DNA from: Lunatibacter salilacus
GTDB taxonomy: Bacteria; Bacteroidota; Bacteroidia; Cytophagales; Cyclobacteriaceae
Direction: 5' to 3'
DNA: 64,000 nt
NCBI RefSeq assembly: GCF_009797935.1
Contig: NZ_VOLC01000003.1
Location: 372,001-436,000 of the forward strand
The notes beneath the pieces are model-generated. The model did no database searches. It was not told the origin of the DNA and was given only the letters and a program-made list of their open reading frames with translations. Made by a program: the position numbers and the translations under genes. The first letter of the stretch is position 1. Each line of letters begins with the position of its first letter. Positions 35,138 to 45,900 of this stretch are shown in pieces.

Positions 35138-36493
35138 CTATTCATTTTTTTCCTTTTTTACACTAAAATAAAATGTACTTCCTTTCCCAATTTCGGATGT
35201 CACCCAAGCATCACCTCCTAAAGTTTGTGCGATTTTCTTTACAATGGCCAATCCGACACCGGTACCCGTATAAGAGTTCTTGTCATGCAATCGTTGGAAT
35301 ATCACAAAAATCTTATCAAAAAACTCTTCATCTATCCCAATCCCGTTGTCTGCAACGGAAAATTCCCAGTTTGTATGCGTTTCCTGATGCCTAATATATA
35401 TTTCCGGGGAACGATCTTCCGGGCAGTATTTGATGGCATTGCTGATTAGGTTTTGGAAAACCTGTAAGAGTAACACCCGGTGCGTTTTTATCACAGGCAG
35501 CCCAGAATAATGAAGGGTTACATGTTCTGTCTCCATGTTGTTCTCTATGTAGGAAAAAGCTTCTTCTACGATTGTTTGGACGTTGACAACCTCTTCGGAT
35601 ATATGCTCTTTCCCCACTCTGGAATATTCCAACAAGTCCAAGATGACTTGTTTCATCCGCCGGGATCCATCCACCGCAAAATATATATATTGTTTTGCCT
35701 TATCATCCAATTCCGGACCGTATTTGGTCTCCAGTCGGTTTAGGAAACTGGTAATCATCCGAAGCGGTTCCTGAAGATCGTGGGAAGCCGTGTAGGCAAA
35801 GGTTTCTAACTCCTGATTTTTTGACTGGATTTTCTGCAGCGATTCTTCTAAGCGTTCCTGATTTGATTTAAGTTCGTTTTTCAGCAGGAGTTGTTCGTTT
35901 AAAGTATCCTGCATTCCTTTAAATACCCGCGGAATGAGGATAGAAAACATACCGTTTAAGAAGATCAGATTAGAGGAAATTGCTACCCACGAAACAAGGT
36001 AGAATTCATCAGATGGATGTACAGCGAAAAATTCGAAATAGATGTTTATTCCATAGAGCGTACAAAACACAATATTGATGGCCACGGAGAGAAAAGCGAG
36101 TCTTTCAGGGAAAATGATGATCATAAATATGGAAACGGCGAGCAAGTAGACCAAGCCGGGTCCAAAACTCCCAAGCGCATCAAAAATAATGATTGCGAAA
36201 ACATAAACGATACAGATGAAAAGTACTTTTTTCAACGCAGTTGGTATGGACCTGCTAAAGGCAATTAAAGCTAATAAAATAACTGCGGCTACATCGAAGA
36301 CTAAGATTGCGTAGAATCCTGCCAACAAAGACGCTATTATACCGGGGATTAAGGCAATTAGGCTAAAGGGAATGATGTAAGTGATGGTAATGACAAACAA
36401 ATAATCCCTCCAATAAGGCAGACCGGAATCTTTAGTGTTAATATCCAGGAAATTTCCTGAAATATAATCTTCGTATGTTTTCCAGATCTTCAA
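35138..36493 (-). CDS. Membrane sensor histidine kinase
   Basis: A 451-residue kinase. About six hydrophobic helices occupy residues 28-200 and form an integral membrane sensor without a large periplasmic loop. A coiled coil follows (about 200-235), then HisKA with His238 in ASHDLQEPLR and a HATPase_c domain with DNGIGID and GTGVGLAI. The start is TTG; no ATG exists in frame between the preceding stop and the first helix. It is the last gene of a four-kinase run, 21 bp from its upstream neighbour. The kinase core is closely related to those of the three other genes, but the input domain is unrelated. Confidence 0.92.
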   Translation of the reverse strand: MKIWKTYEDYISGNFLDINTKDSGLPYWRDYLFVITITYIIPFSLIALIPGIIASLLAGFYAILVFDVAAVILLALIAFSRSIPTALKKVLFICIVYVFAIIIFDALGSFGPGLVYLLAVSIFMIIIFPERLAFLSVAINIVFCTLYGINIYFEFFAVHPSDEFYLVSWVAISSNLIFLNGMFSILIPRVFKGMQDTLNEQLLLKNELKSNQERLEESLQKIQSKNQELETFAYTASHDLQEPLRMITSFLNRLETKYGPELDDKAKQYIYFAVDGSRRMKQVILDLLEYSRVGKEHISEEVVNVQTIVEEAFSYIENNMETEHVTLHYSGLPVIKTHRVLLLQVFQNLISNAIKYCPEDRSPEIYIRHQETHTNWEFSVADNGIGIDEEFFDKIFVIFQRLHDKNSYTGTGVGLAIVKKIAQTLGGDAWVTSEIGKGSTFYFSVKKEKNE

Positions 36494-36514
36494 TGGATTA
36501 GAATTAGTTTGACA

Positions 36515-37465
36515 TTACAAAATTGAATTGTTTTTAGGCAAAGTAAAGTAAAAGGTGCTACCCTTTTCGGGTGACGACATTACCCAAACTTGGCCATTCA
36601 AGGTATCAATTATTTTCTTGACAATCGCTAATCCCATTCCGGAACCTTCCGGATTAAGTATGGGGTTGAGCTGCTGAAAAATGATAAATGCCTTGTCCAT
36701 ATATACATCTTCAATGCCTATTCCATTATCCGCAACTGCTATTTGCCAATAATTTGGATGTTCATCACAGGATACAGATACTTTTGGGGTGACTCCTTCT
36801 TTGCAAAAGATGAGCGCATTTTCCAATAGGTGGAATAAAACCTGCTGTAATGGGTGACGGAAGGAATATATTTTAGGCAAACCAGAGTGTTCAATTATGG
36901 CTCCGGTTTCAGTAATTTTGCTACTCAATTCATCGCAAATTTCGCCGCAAATTTCTTCCAAAGAAACAATTTCCAATGCTCCTTTTTCTTTGCCAACCCG
37001 GGAGAATTCAAGCAAATCCAGGATTATTTTCCGCATTCTCTTTGCACCATCTATAGCAAAATGAATATATTGGTGGGCTTTTTCATCTAGTTTATCGTCG
37101 TATTTGCGTTCCAGTTGCGCCATAAATGAGGTTACCATACGAAGTGGTTCCTGCAGGTCATGAGAAGCTGTATAGGCAAATTGCTCTAACTCCGCATTGG
37201 ATGCAGTCAGATTTCGGGTTTGAATTTGCAACTTTGCATTTAATTTTTCCAGTTCCAAGATCTTTTCCTGAATGGAATTATTGTACCTTTTAGCCAGTAA
37301 ATAGAGGAGTGCTCCCGTGGCTACTACATAAGTAATACCCTTGTATGTCTGATAATTAACGATGTTTTTATCGTCAAAAAACCACTTTAGCAAAAAGTCA
37401 CTCAATAGAATCCATAAAACGCCTATTCCGGTATAAAAAATTGTCAATTTTAATTCAGGCTTCAT
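36515..37465 (-). CDS. Short membrane histidine kinase
   Basis: The smallest kinase of the cluster, 316 residues. Two membrane helices (about 6-28 and 40-58) are joined by a short loop of about 12 residues, followed by a coiled coil and the kinase core with His102 in ASHDLQEPLR, an N box in LLENALIF, DNGIGIE and GSGMGLAI. There is no PAS, GAF or periplasmic domain, so any signal must come through the membrane helices or from partner proteins (inference). The core carries more substitutions in the ATP-lid region than its siblings. It lies 30 bp downstream of the 1824-residue kinase. Confidence 0.9.
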   Translation of the reverse strand: MKPELKLTIFYTGIGVLWILLSDFLLKWFFDDKNIVNYQTYKGITYVVATGALLYLLAKRYNNSIQEKILELEKLNAKLQIQTRNLTASNAELEQFAYTASHDLQEPLRMVTSFMAQLERKYDDKLDEKAHQYIHFAIDGAKRMRKIILDLLEFSRVGKEKGALEIVSLEEICGEICDELSSKITETGAIIEHSGLPKIYSFRHPLQQVLFHLLENALIFCKEGVTPKVSVSCDEHPNYWQIAVADNGIGIEDVYMDKAFIIFQQLNPILNPEGSGMGLAIVKKIIDTLNGQVWVMSSPEKGSTFYFTLPKNNSIL

Positions 37466-37495
37466 ATTTGGGATTTATAATTAAAAATATGTTAA

Positions 37496-40400
37496 CTATT
37501 TCTTTGGTAACGTGAAATAAAACGTACTTCCAACTCCTGTTTTAGAATTTACCCATATTTGTCCACCAAGATTTTCCAGAATTTTTTTAACTATGGCTAA
37601 TCCCATTCCAGTTCCGCTATATTCATTTTTACTGTGAAGCCGTTGGAAAATGATAAACACACGTTCGAAATATTCTTTTTCAATCCCTATACCATTGTCC
37701 TCGACAGAGAAAAGCCATTTGTTTTCCGATTCCACCGCATTGATTCGAATGATAGGAGGGATATCTTTTTTTCTGTATTTCAATGCGTTGCCGATCAGGT
37801 TTTGAAAAATCTGTACTATTGGAGATCTGAAGGAATCTATAGACGGTAAGTATCCAATCTGAAATTGAGCACCTGTTTCTTCTACCAATTTGCCTTGTAG
37901 TTTTAAAACTTCGGATACTATTTTGGTTAAAGATATTTGCTCCAAGGCATCTTCATGTTTTCCGATTCTGGAAAAATCCAAAAGATCTAAAATAATTTGC
38001 CGCATTCTTCTCGCTCCATCCACTGCAAATTCAATATATTGGTGCGCTTTTTCATCCAGTTGATGATTGTATTTGTTGTCCAGCTGTGTCAAAAAACTCG
38101 TAACCATCCGTAATGGCTCCTGTAAATCGTGGGAGGCCACATAGGCAAACTGTTCTAATTCAGCATTGGAAAGTGCCAACTCTTTGGCGTGTTTCTCGAG
38201 TTTCTTGTTCAGTTCCTTAAGGGATTCTTCGTAGTGATTTCTATCAGTGACATCTTGGGTGGCTCCAATCATTCGGGTGACTTTTCCGGACTTATCCCTG
38301 AGAATGATGCCCCGGTCGATGACGTAGGAATAACTGCCATCTGCACGCTTGTACCTATATTCGCAGTATAGGTCACAGATTTTTTGGTTTTCAAACAAGT
38401 TTTGGAAGTATGCCTTAATTCGTGGCCTGTCATCTGGATGGATCTTTTTTTCCCAAACAGACTGACTCTCATTACTCATGCCAGATTTATATCCAAATAG
38501 TGTTCGATAACCTTCACCGTGGTACATTTCACCAGTGATGGCATTATAGTCCCAAATCGCATCGTTAGTGGCTTTGGTTACGATTTCAAACCGCTCGTTG
38601 GATTCGCGTATCTGCTCAACGTATAATTTTCGCTGGGTAATATCTTTAAAATAAACCGAGATTCCGCTAGTATTGGGGTAGGCACTTATCGAATACCAGA
38701 CTTCCAAACTTTCAAAATAGAGCTCATAATTTAAGTTTCCGTTAAAGGTTTTGATTTCTAGAAATTTATCAAAAAGGGTTATTTTGTGATTTTCTTTTAC
38801 TACGTCCCAAAGATTATTATTGAGGATACTTTCTTTTTTGATTCCCAAAAATTCCTCCGCTTTTTTGTTCCAATAGGTTACGGTCCATTCATTATCCACA
38901 CTATAAAATGCGTCTCCTATACTTTCTAGTATTGTGTTTTTTTCTTCGTAAGCAAGTAGGAGTTTATTTTCGGCATGCTTTCGGTCGTGAATATCTTGAA
39001 AGCTGCCGTAAATCCGGATAGTTTTCCCCTCTCTAATTTCCGCATTTCCTATGGTACGTATCCACTTTTCATTCTTCCTAGACGTGAGGATAGGAAATTC
39101 AAAGTCAAATGGAATCCCTTGCTCAAGGCAATTAAGTAGGTAAAGATGAACCTGTTCCCTGAAGTCTTCGCGATAAAAGCCCACAAATATTTCCAATGTG
39201 GGTTGAAATGGCCCGTCTACCTCATGGATTTCCAAACTGATTTTGGACCAGGTCTGGAATTCACTTCCAACTACCATTTCCCATCCTCCAATCTTAGCAA
39301 GTGAGGTAGCGCTATCCAGTAAATTTTGAAGCGTTTTCTGAATGGTCATGTCCTTAGCTACCGAGAATATAAGCTCCTCCTCCGATGAAGGCGTGGTAGA
39401 CCAGGCTAGCCAGATGGTTTTACCTGACTTTGTAAGATACCTGTTCTCAAAATAAGAGGCCTGTTTTAAGGAAGGTAATAGTAAAAAGCGTTCAGCTGTT
39501 TTTTCTCGATCACCCGGATGGATCATCTCCATAAAGGGTATAGAAAGAAGTTCCTCTTCCGAGTATTCCAAAAGTGTACAAGCGGCCGGGTTGATTTTTT
39601 TAAAATATCCATCTAATCCGGATATACAGATTATATCTGGGGCTGTATTAAACAGGTTCTTTAATTCTTCTTCCAATTGCTTTCTCCTGATTTCCCCGCC
39701 CAGGAATGTTTCTAGGTTCTGAAATAGCGTTTTGTAGGAAAGTAATTCATTCGCATTTCCCCGACTTCCAAAAACCAGAACTCCCAGTAAGGTATCGTTG
39801 TGTACAAGAGGCAATCCGAGGACCGCATTCAAACCGGAACGAAGCGCACCTGCTTTTCTGGCAAATTCAATTTTTGAATCGACTTTGTCCCATATTTCGA
39901 TTTTGCGGGTTTGCCAGACATACCCGGGAATTCCTTCATTAAATGAAAAGGAATTTTGGTGTCCACACTCCACATAAAACAATTCGGAAGTTTCATTTGC
40001 AAGTGCCTTTCCTAGGAGGTTGATTTTTTTCCGGTCTGCGCTGACAAGCCAAGCTTCAGCCAAATCAAAGTGTCCAAATTCTATCAAATGAGAAAGAACC
40101 AATTCCAAGGTTGGAATTAACTTGTTTTCTTGCGAAAACATCTCACTTATCCCATCTAAAAGCTGCTTCTGATAGGCTTCATTCTTCTGTGCTGTGACAT
40201 CACGCTGAATAGAAATCCAATTAGAAATGGCACCATCGGAATTTGTTACGGGAGCTATGGAGAGGTTATTCCAAAATTCCTGCCCGTCTTTTTTATAATT
40301 AAGAAGTGTAACTTCACAGTGTTCCCGATTTTCGAAGGCTTGATTTAGTTTTTGAATATCTTCTTTATTGGTATTGGGACCTTCGAGAACGCTTGGCGAT

Positions 40401-42970
40401 TTGCCAATTATTTCTTCGGGGGTATAGCCAGTAACCCGGCTAAATGCTTCATTGATATATAGAATTTGATGTCCATTTTCTGAATCTGAAACAGCGTTTG
40501 TAATTACTATAGAATCGTTAGTGTTTGTGATTACCTTTTCCATAAGCTTTAGGCGCTGCTCTTCCTGCTTCTTTTGGGTAATATCCTGCATGGCACCTAT
40601 CACCCGGGTAGCCTTACCATCTTCACGCCTTATTATCAATGCTTTGTTAGATACATGGGCATAGGATCCGTCGGCTTTGAGATAGCGGTGTTCAAACCAC
40701 CAGGTGGTTTCACGACTCTTAATTGTTCTTACAGCATGTGTCAGTAGCTCCTCAATTTCTTCTGGATGAATTCGTGCCATTACATTTTCCTCATCGCTTA
40801 TGCTTGCATCGTAAACGAAACCAAAGACTTTTTGGTAATTTTCCCCCCAAATTACTTGGCCTGTATAGACGTTCCAGTCCCATATAACATCCGAAGTGGC
40901 TTGTGTGGCATAAATGAATCGCTGATGGCTGTCTTTGATTTCCCGTTGTGCCTGTTTTCTCTCCGTAATATCCTGTGCCGTTCCGTAAAGCCGTACAATC
41001 GTACCGACAGCGTCTTTTTCAATGTAACCAAATTCTTCAATGATCCTTTTTTCTCCTATTGGAGTGGTGATTTTATACTCGATGTTGAATGGTTTACCCG
41101 ATTTCTGGGCATATTCGCTTGTTGATCTTACCAATTCTTTATCCTCAGAATCAACCAAATCAAGGAATGAATCAGGCGTTTCTTTAAATGTCTCTTTATC
41201 CGTGCCAAATACCTTGAATAATGAGTCCGTCCAAGTCAGCTTGCTAGAATTAAAATCATAATTCCAGCTACCCATCTTGGCCAAGATCTGGGCTTCGTTT
41301 AGTAGTTTTTCGTTTAGGATACCCTGTTTTTGTGCTTCTTTTAGTTCTGTGGCATCTCTCGCTATACAGAACATCAACTGATCTACTTCATCCCATCTTG
41401 CGGACCATATGAGGGGAACCCGTGTTCCGTCTTTCCTGTTATACTCGTTTTCAAAATGGGTAACAGATAGACCAGCCATTATTTCAACTGAAATCTTTTC
41501 TGTTTTTTCCTTAGTTTCCGCAGTAACGAACGAGATGAATGGTTTCCCAATCATCTCGTAAGGATCATAGCCAAAGACATTCCTACAAGCGGCGCTGACG
41601 GAGATGAACCTCCCTGATGCGTCTATGGAGCATATTACATCCATGGAGGACTCTAGAATTTTCCTCAGCTCTGAATTGGTTTTTTCAAGCGATTGTTCCG
41701 CTAATTTGAGGTTTGTAATATCTAAGACAATTACATCCCATATTGTGCCGCCATCGATGGTTTTTTTTGGATTTCCCGTGCCCTGATGCCAATTTATCTC
41801 CCCAGTAGGTCGAATTATTCTCCATTCTGACAACCATCTAGTCAGGTTTTCAGATGAATATCGCATACTATTCGCTATCGAGGAAAGGTCATCCGGATGT
41901 ATCATGTCCCAAACCAACTTACTGTCTTCCATAACGGCTTCAGGCTCAAGACCCCATAATGATCTTGATCCATCGTTCAGCAAGAAAATGGAATCCGAAC
42001 CATCCTTTTCGAGCTTATATCTAAAAACTGACCCGGGGATATTATTGGAAACGGAGGCCATTTGATGTTCCATCTCCTTAACTGAAGTAATGTCCTGCAT
42101 AGATCCGTAAATCCGTGTTATCTTCTCTTCATATTGATCCAAATTACCAAGTGACCTAACCCACTTTTCCTGACCATCGGCCGACACCAATTCCAATTCT
42201 AAATCAAAAGAGCTTCCTTCCGAGAGACACTTTTCAATTGATTTTGAAATTTGCTCTCTATTTTTTCCAGCTTTAAAAAATTCCAATCCATTGTTTATAT
42301 CCAATATGACATCATCTCCTATGCCAAATATTTCCCGGATAGTCCGTGTCACGCTAAGGGTTTTGGTGGTCAGATCGTATTCCCACGCACCTATCTTGGC
42401 TATCTTTTGGGTTTCTTCCAAGAGCTTTTGCATCTTGTTTTGTTCGGTGATATAGGTTTGCAGATCCTCTTTTGTAGATGCCAACTCCTCTTCCAACTCA
42501 TGAACTCGGTTAGCTTTGAAACCACCTTCGTTTTTGGCCTGATCGCTTGCGATAAATCCCTCAATTTCCAATTTTTCAAAAATGACTACAAAGAGCTCTT
42601 CGAACGTGGGGGTATAGTTCAGCGGTTTAGCAGTAATCCTCACATAATGCAAGCTCCCAAACAAATCAAACTTTTTTATTTTACTTTTAAAACTGCTCCG
42701 ATCTTTAATTGCGTTGGCAAGTACAGTGCGTACTTCCAGTTGTACCTCCGGGTTGACCTTCTTAATAAGGTTGTCTTGGATAGTGCCACTGCTGAGACTT
42801 AAAAATAGCCGCACATCACCACTTACCTCCAAAATATCATGATCCTTATTTACCACCACATAGGGATGTTCGAAGGTGTTAAAAAGTGTTTCCTTGACCA
42901 ATTCGGCGATTTTCAATTCTTTTGCATCTTCATTTTTGGACTTAGTGGTGTCTGATTCAAATCTATCCAT
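37496..42970 (-). CDS. Giant soluble multi-PAS/GAF histidine kinase (1824 residues)
   Basis: A cytoplasmic kinase with no membrane helix. The N terminus (about 25-140) resembles the PAS10-type domain found in CheB/CheR fusions. By eye it is followed by about ten further PAS domains, each closing in a DIT/DVT-type motif, with one GAF domain in the middle (around 980-1130). The core has His1614 in ASHDLQEPLR, DNGIGIE and GTGMGLAI. One PAS (around 855-970) has the NYKKDG and FWN features of LOV-like domains but no photoactive cysteine. The last two PAS domains and the core are collinear with those of the upstream kinase. The ligands are unknown. Confidence 0.92.
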   Translation of the reverse strand: MDRFESDTTKSKNEDAKELKIAELVKETLFNTFEHPYVVVNKDHDILEVSGDVRLFLSLSSGTIQDNLIKKVNPEVQLEVRTVLANAIKDRSSFKSKIKKFDLFGSLHYVRITAKPLNYTPTFEELFVVIFEKLEIEGFIASDQAKNEGGFKANRVHELEEELASTKEDLQTYITEQNKMQKLLEETQKIAKIGAWEYDLTTKTLSVTRTIREIFGIGDDVILDINNGLEFFKAGKNREQISKSIEKCLSEGSSFDLELELVSADGQEKWVRSLGNLDQYEEKITRIYGSMQDITSVKEMEHQMASVSNNIPGSVFRYKLEKDGSDSIFLLNDGSRSLWGLEPEAVMEDSKLVWDMIHPDDLSSIANSMRYSSENLTRWLSEWRIIRPTGEINWHQGTGNPKKTIDGGTIWDVIVLDITNLKLAEQSLEKTNSELRKILESSMDVICSIDASGRFISVSAACRNVFGYDPYEMIGKPFISFVTAETKEKTEKISVEIMAGLSVTHFENEYNRKDGTRVPLIWSARWDEVDQLMFCIARDATELKEAQKQGILNEKLLNEAQILAKMGSWNYDFNSSKLTWTDSLFKVFGTDKETFKETPDSFLDLVDSEDKELVRSTSEYAQKSGKPFNIEYKITTPIGEKRIIEEFGYIEKDAVGTIVRLYGTAQDITERKQAQREIKDSHQRFIYATQATSDVIWDWNVYTGQVIWGENYQKVFGFVYDASISDEENVMARIHPEEIEELLTHAVRTIKSRETTWWFEHRYLKADGSYAHVSNKALIIRREDGKATRVIGAMQDITQKKQEEQRLKLMEKVITNTNDSIVITNAVSDSENGHQILYINEAFSRVTGYTPEEIIGKSPSVLEGPNTNKEDIQKLNQAFENREHCEVTLLNYKKDGQEFWNNLSIAPVTNSDGAISNWISIQRDVTAQKNEAYQKQLLDGISEMFSQENKLIPTLELVLSHLIEFGHFDLAEAWLVSADRKKINLLGKALANETSELFYVECGHQNSFSFNEGIPGYVWQTRKIEIWDKVDSKIEFARKAGALRSGLNAVLGLPLVHNDTLLGVLVFGSRGNANELLSYKTLFQNLETFLGGEIRRKQLEEELKNLFNTAPDIICISGLDGYFKKINPAACTLLEYSEEELLSIPFMEMIHPGDREKTAERFLLLPSLKQASYFENRYLTKSGKTIWLAWSTTPSSEEELIFSVAKDMTIQKTLQNLLDSATSLAKIGGWEMVVGSEFQTWSKISLEIHEVDGPFQPTLEIFVGFYREDFREQVHLYLLNCLEQGIPFDFEFPILTSRKNEKWIRTIGNAEIREGKTIRIYGSFQDIHDRKHAENKLLLAYEEKNTILESIGDAFYSVDNEWTVTYWNKKAEEFLGIKKESILNNNLWDVVKENHKITLFDKFLEIKTFNGNLNYELYFESLEVWYSISAYPNTSGISVYFKDITQRKLYVEQIRESNERFEIVTKATNDAIWDYNAITGEMYHGEGYRTLFGYKSGMSNESQSVWEKKIHPDDRPRIKAYFQNLFENQKICDLYCEYRYKRADGSYSYVIDRGIILRDKSGKVTRMIGATQDVTDRNHYEESLKELNKKLEKHAKELALSNAELEQFAYVASHDLQEPLRMVTSFLTQLDNKYNHQLDEKAHQYIEFAVDGARRMRQIILDLLDFSRIGKHEDALEQISLTKIVSEVLKLQGKLVEETGAQFQIGYLPSIDSFRSPIVQIFQNLIGNALKYRKKDIPPIIRINAVESENKWLFSVEDNGIGIEKEYFERVFIIFQRLHSKNEYSGTGMGLAIVKKILENLGGQIWVNSKTGVGSTFYFTLPKK

Positions 42971-42974
42971 AGTA

Positions 42975-45900
42975 TTAAGCTGGATTATGGTAATTAATGG
43001 GGATTGTAAAATAAAAAGTGCTGCCTACATGCAATGTTGAATCCACCCAAATTTGCCCGCCCCAATTCTCTACAATTTTTTTAACCAGCGCCAAACCCAT
43101 GCCGGTGCCTTCATAGGCATCTTTTGGATGAAGCTTTTTAAAAATGACGAAAATATTATCAAAATATTCCTCCTCAATTCCGATTCCGTTGTCTGCAACG
43201 GCAACTATCCAATGGCCTTTTTCTTGCTGTACGGTGATAGTCATTGTCAAAGGGATTTGTATTTTTCTGTACTTTAGCGCGTTGTCTATTAAGGCGATCA
43301 TTACCTGAATAAGCTGGTTTTTGTACCCCCAGATGACAGGAAGCCGATTAATTTTAAAAAACGTTTCTGACGACTTAAATTTTTCCCGAAGCAGATATTG
43401 AACTTCCTGCATGATTTCACTGAGATTTACTTCTTCAAGAGTTTCCTCCTGTTTTCCCACTGTTGAAAACTCCAGTAGATCCAAAATTATTTCTCTCATC
43501 CGTTTGGCTCCGTCTACTGCAAAATGAATGTAGGTTTGGGCTTTGTCATCCAGTTCATTCCCATATTTTCTATTAAGTTGGGTAAGAAAACTGGTGACCA
43601 TTCGTAAGGGTTCCTGCAGGTCATGTGAGACCACAAAAGCAAATTGTTCTAATTCGGTGTTGGAAATGGACAATTGTTTTGCCCTGTCCTGAAGCGAAAG
43701 GTTTAACATTTTAAGTGATTCCTCATACGTTTTACGATATGAGATGTCTTGGGTGGCTCCTATTAACCTAATTGGGGTGCCATTTTCATTTCGAATGATC
43801 ATTCCCCGATCTGCCACATAGGCATATTCCCCGTTTTTCATCCGGTACCGGTATTCGGTCTGGAATGATCCACTTCCCGAACTATCGGTTATGGCCCGTT
43901 CCATTAAATTATTGATTTTCAACTGGTCGTCAGGATGAATTCGGTCTTGCCAAATATCAAAGCTATACGGTTCGTGAAGGTAATCATATCCGAAAAGAGT
44001 CTTAAACCCCTTACCCATAAAAACGGAATTCGTTGTCATATCCCAATCATAAATGGCATCGTTGGTTGCCTCGGTCAATTTTTCATACCTTTCGTTGGAC
44101 TGATTTATTAATTCTTCGGATTTCTTTTTTTCAGATATGTCTTTTAGGTAGGCGGTAACTCCATTATTGGAGGGGTACAGGTTCACTTCAAACCAGGCTC
44201 CTGCTTTGGCGTAATGGGTTTCAAATGACGTGGCGTCTTTTGTTCGGTTTGTTTGGTAAAATTTGGCAAGGAATCCGGGATCAGTTATTACGTCAAAGAA
44301 ATACCAGTTATTTTCCAATTTTTCGCCTTCTCTTTTAAGTTGTAGCAATTCATTGGCCTTTTTGTTCCAATAGGTGACTTTCCCTTCATAATTAATAGTG
44401 AAGAATGCATCGCCTATACTTTCTAGAATATCGATTTTTTCCTTGTTTGACTTGTGAATTAGTGAAACATGGTCCTTTCTTTCCATCGCAATCCCTAGAT
44501 TTGACGTGATGGATTTAAGAAATGAGATCTCATCAACTGACCAAACTCTCTCCGCAAAGCAATCGTCAAAACCTATATAACCGGAAAACTCTCCAAAATT
44601 AAAAAGAGGTATTTGTAGGATTGATTTAATTTGGGATTGCTCTAAAATAGCTCTCGTTGGACCATCCAAATCTTTGGCTAAATAGGCAAAAGGCTCTCGG
44701 GTTTTTACCTTCTCCAGAAACTCCGGGTGATCTGCAAGACGGAGATGTTGGTAGTCAGGATTGGTAATGTCGGCACTAACAATCCCATTTGTCCATTCAT
44801 AAAGGAGCTTAGCGTACAGTTCGTTTGTTTCGGGATTGGTATGGCATTGGAAATAGTATACTCTGTCAGCTTTTACTGTTTCTCCCATCAGCCTCAATAC
44901 CGCATCCACTACGTGTTCCCAGTTTTCATATTGGAACAGAAGTTCTACAGCTCTTGAATTGGACTGAATAAGGGTTGATTTGTAAGCGATTTTTTGACTA
45001 GATTCGTAATTTTCTATTCCCGCAGAGATTCTTGCTACGCTTCTTTCTAAAAAAGTATATTCTTCTTGGGACCATTTTCGAATTTCAGAGCATTGGTCAC
45101 ATCCAATAAATCCGAAAAATCCCTGGTTGATAACAATAGGTGCTAAGATGGCTTGTTTAATATTTTGGTCATTAAATACATCCAATAAATACGAATTGGT
45201 TATCGAACTGACTTCCAGGAGCTGAGTTTTCCTATTTTTTAATAGAGGAATCAAGTTACCCAAAAGGGAAACCGGCACATTCGTCATGTCAGGATCGTCA
45301 ATGTGGGGGGGAGTTCCATCGGCCGCCCATTCTATCCGCTGACTTATTACTTCTTCGCTATTGATGGGGTTTGTTCCATATTCAAAATAATAAACCCGGT
45401 CCACAGATAACAACTCCCCGATTTTCTGGAAACACCTTTCCATCGCAGCCCAAATAGAATCTGCCTCCAAAAGAATCCCCTCTATCTCTGTGAGGGCTTC
45501 CATCAATAACGTTTTTTTCGCAAGTTTTACTTGGACACGTTTTAACCTGTCAATATCCTGAATACTACCAAATAATCTTGTATAAGTAGTTCCGTCTCCC
45601 TCTGTATCGCCTATAATTCTGACCCATTTGTCTTTTCCTTTATATGTTTGGATGCGGAGTTCTGCATCAAAAGATTTCCCCGATTTTATTGCTTTTTCAG
45701 CCGCCTCTCTAATGATTTGTCTATCCACGCCAGGTTTGAAAAACTTAACAACCTGGGGAATTCCGATTGAAACCTGTTCTTTTTTTTCTAGGATTTCAAA
45801 GCCGACTGCCGATAAATAAGTTGTGTTTTTCTCAAAATCGATTTCCCAACTACCGATTTTTGCAAGTCGGGTTGCATAACCAAGTAGATTTTCAAGTTTT

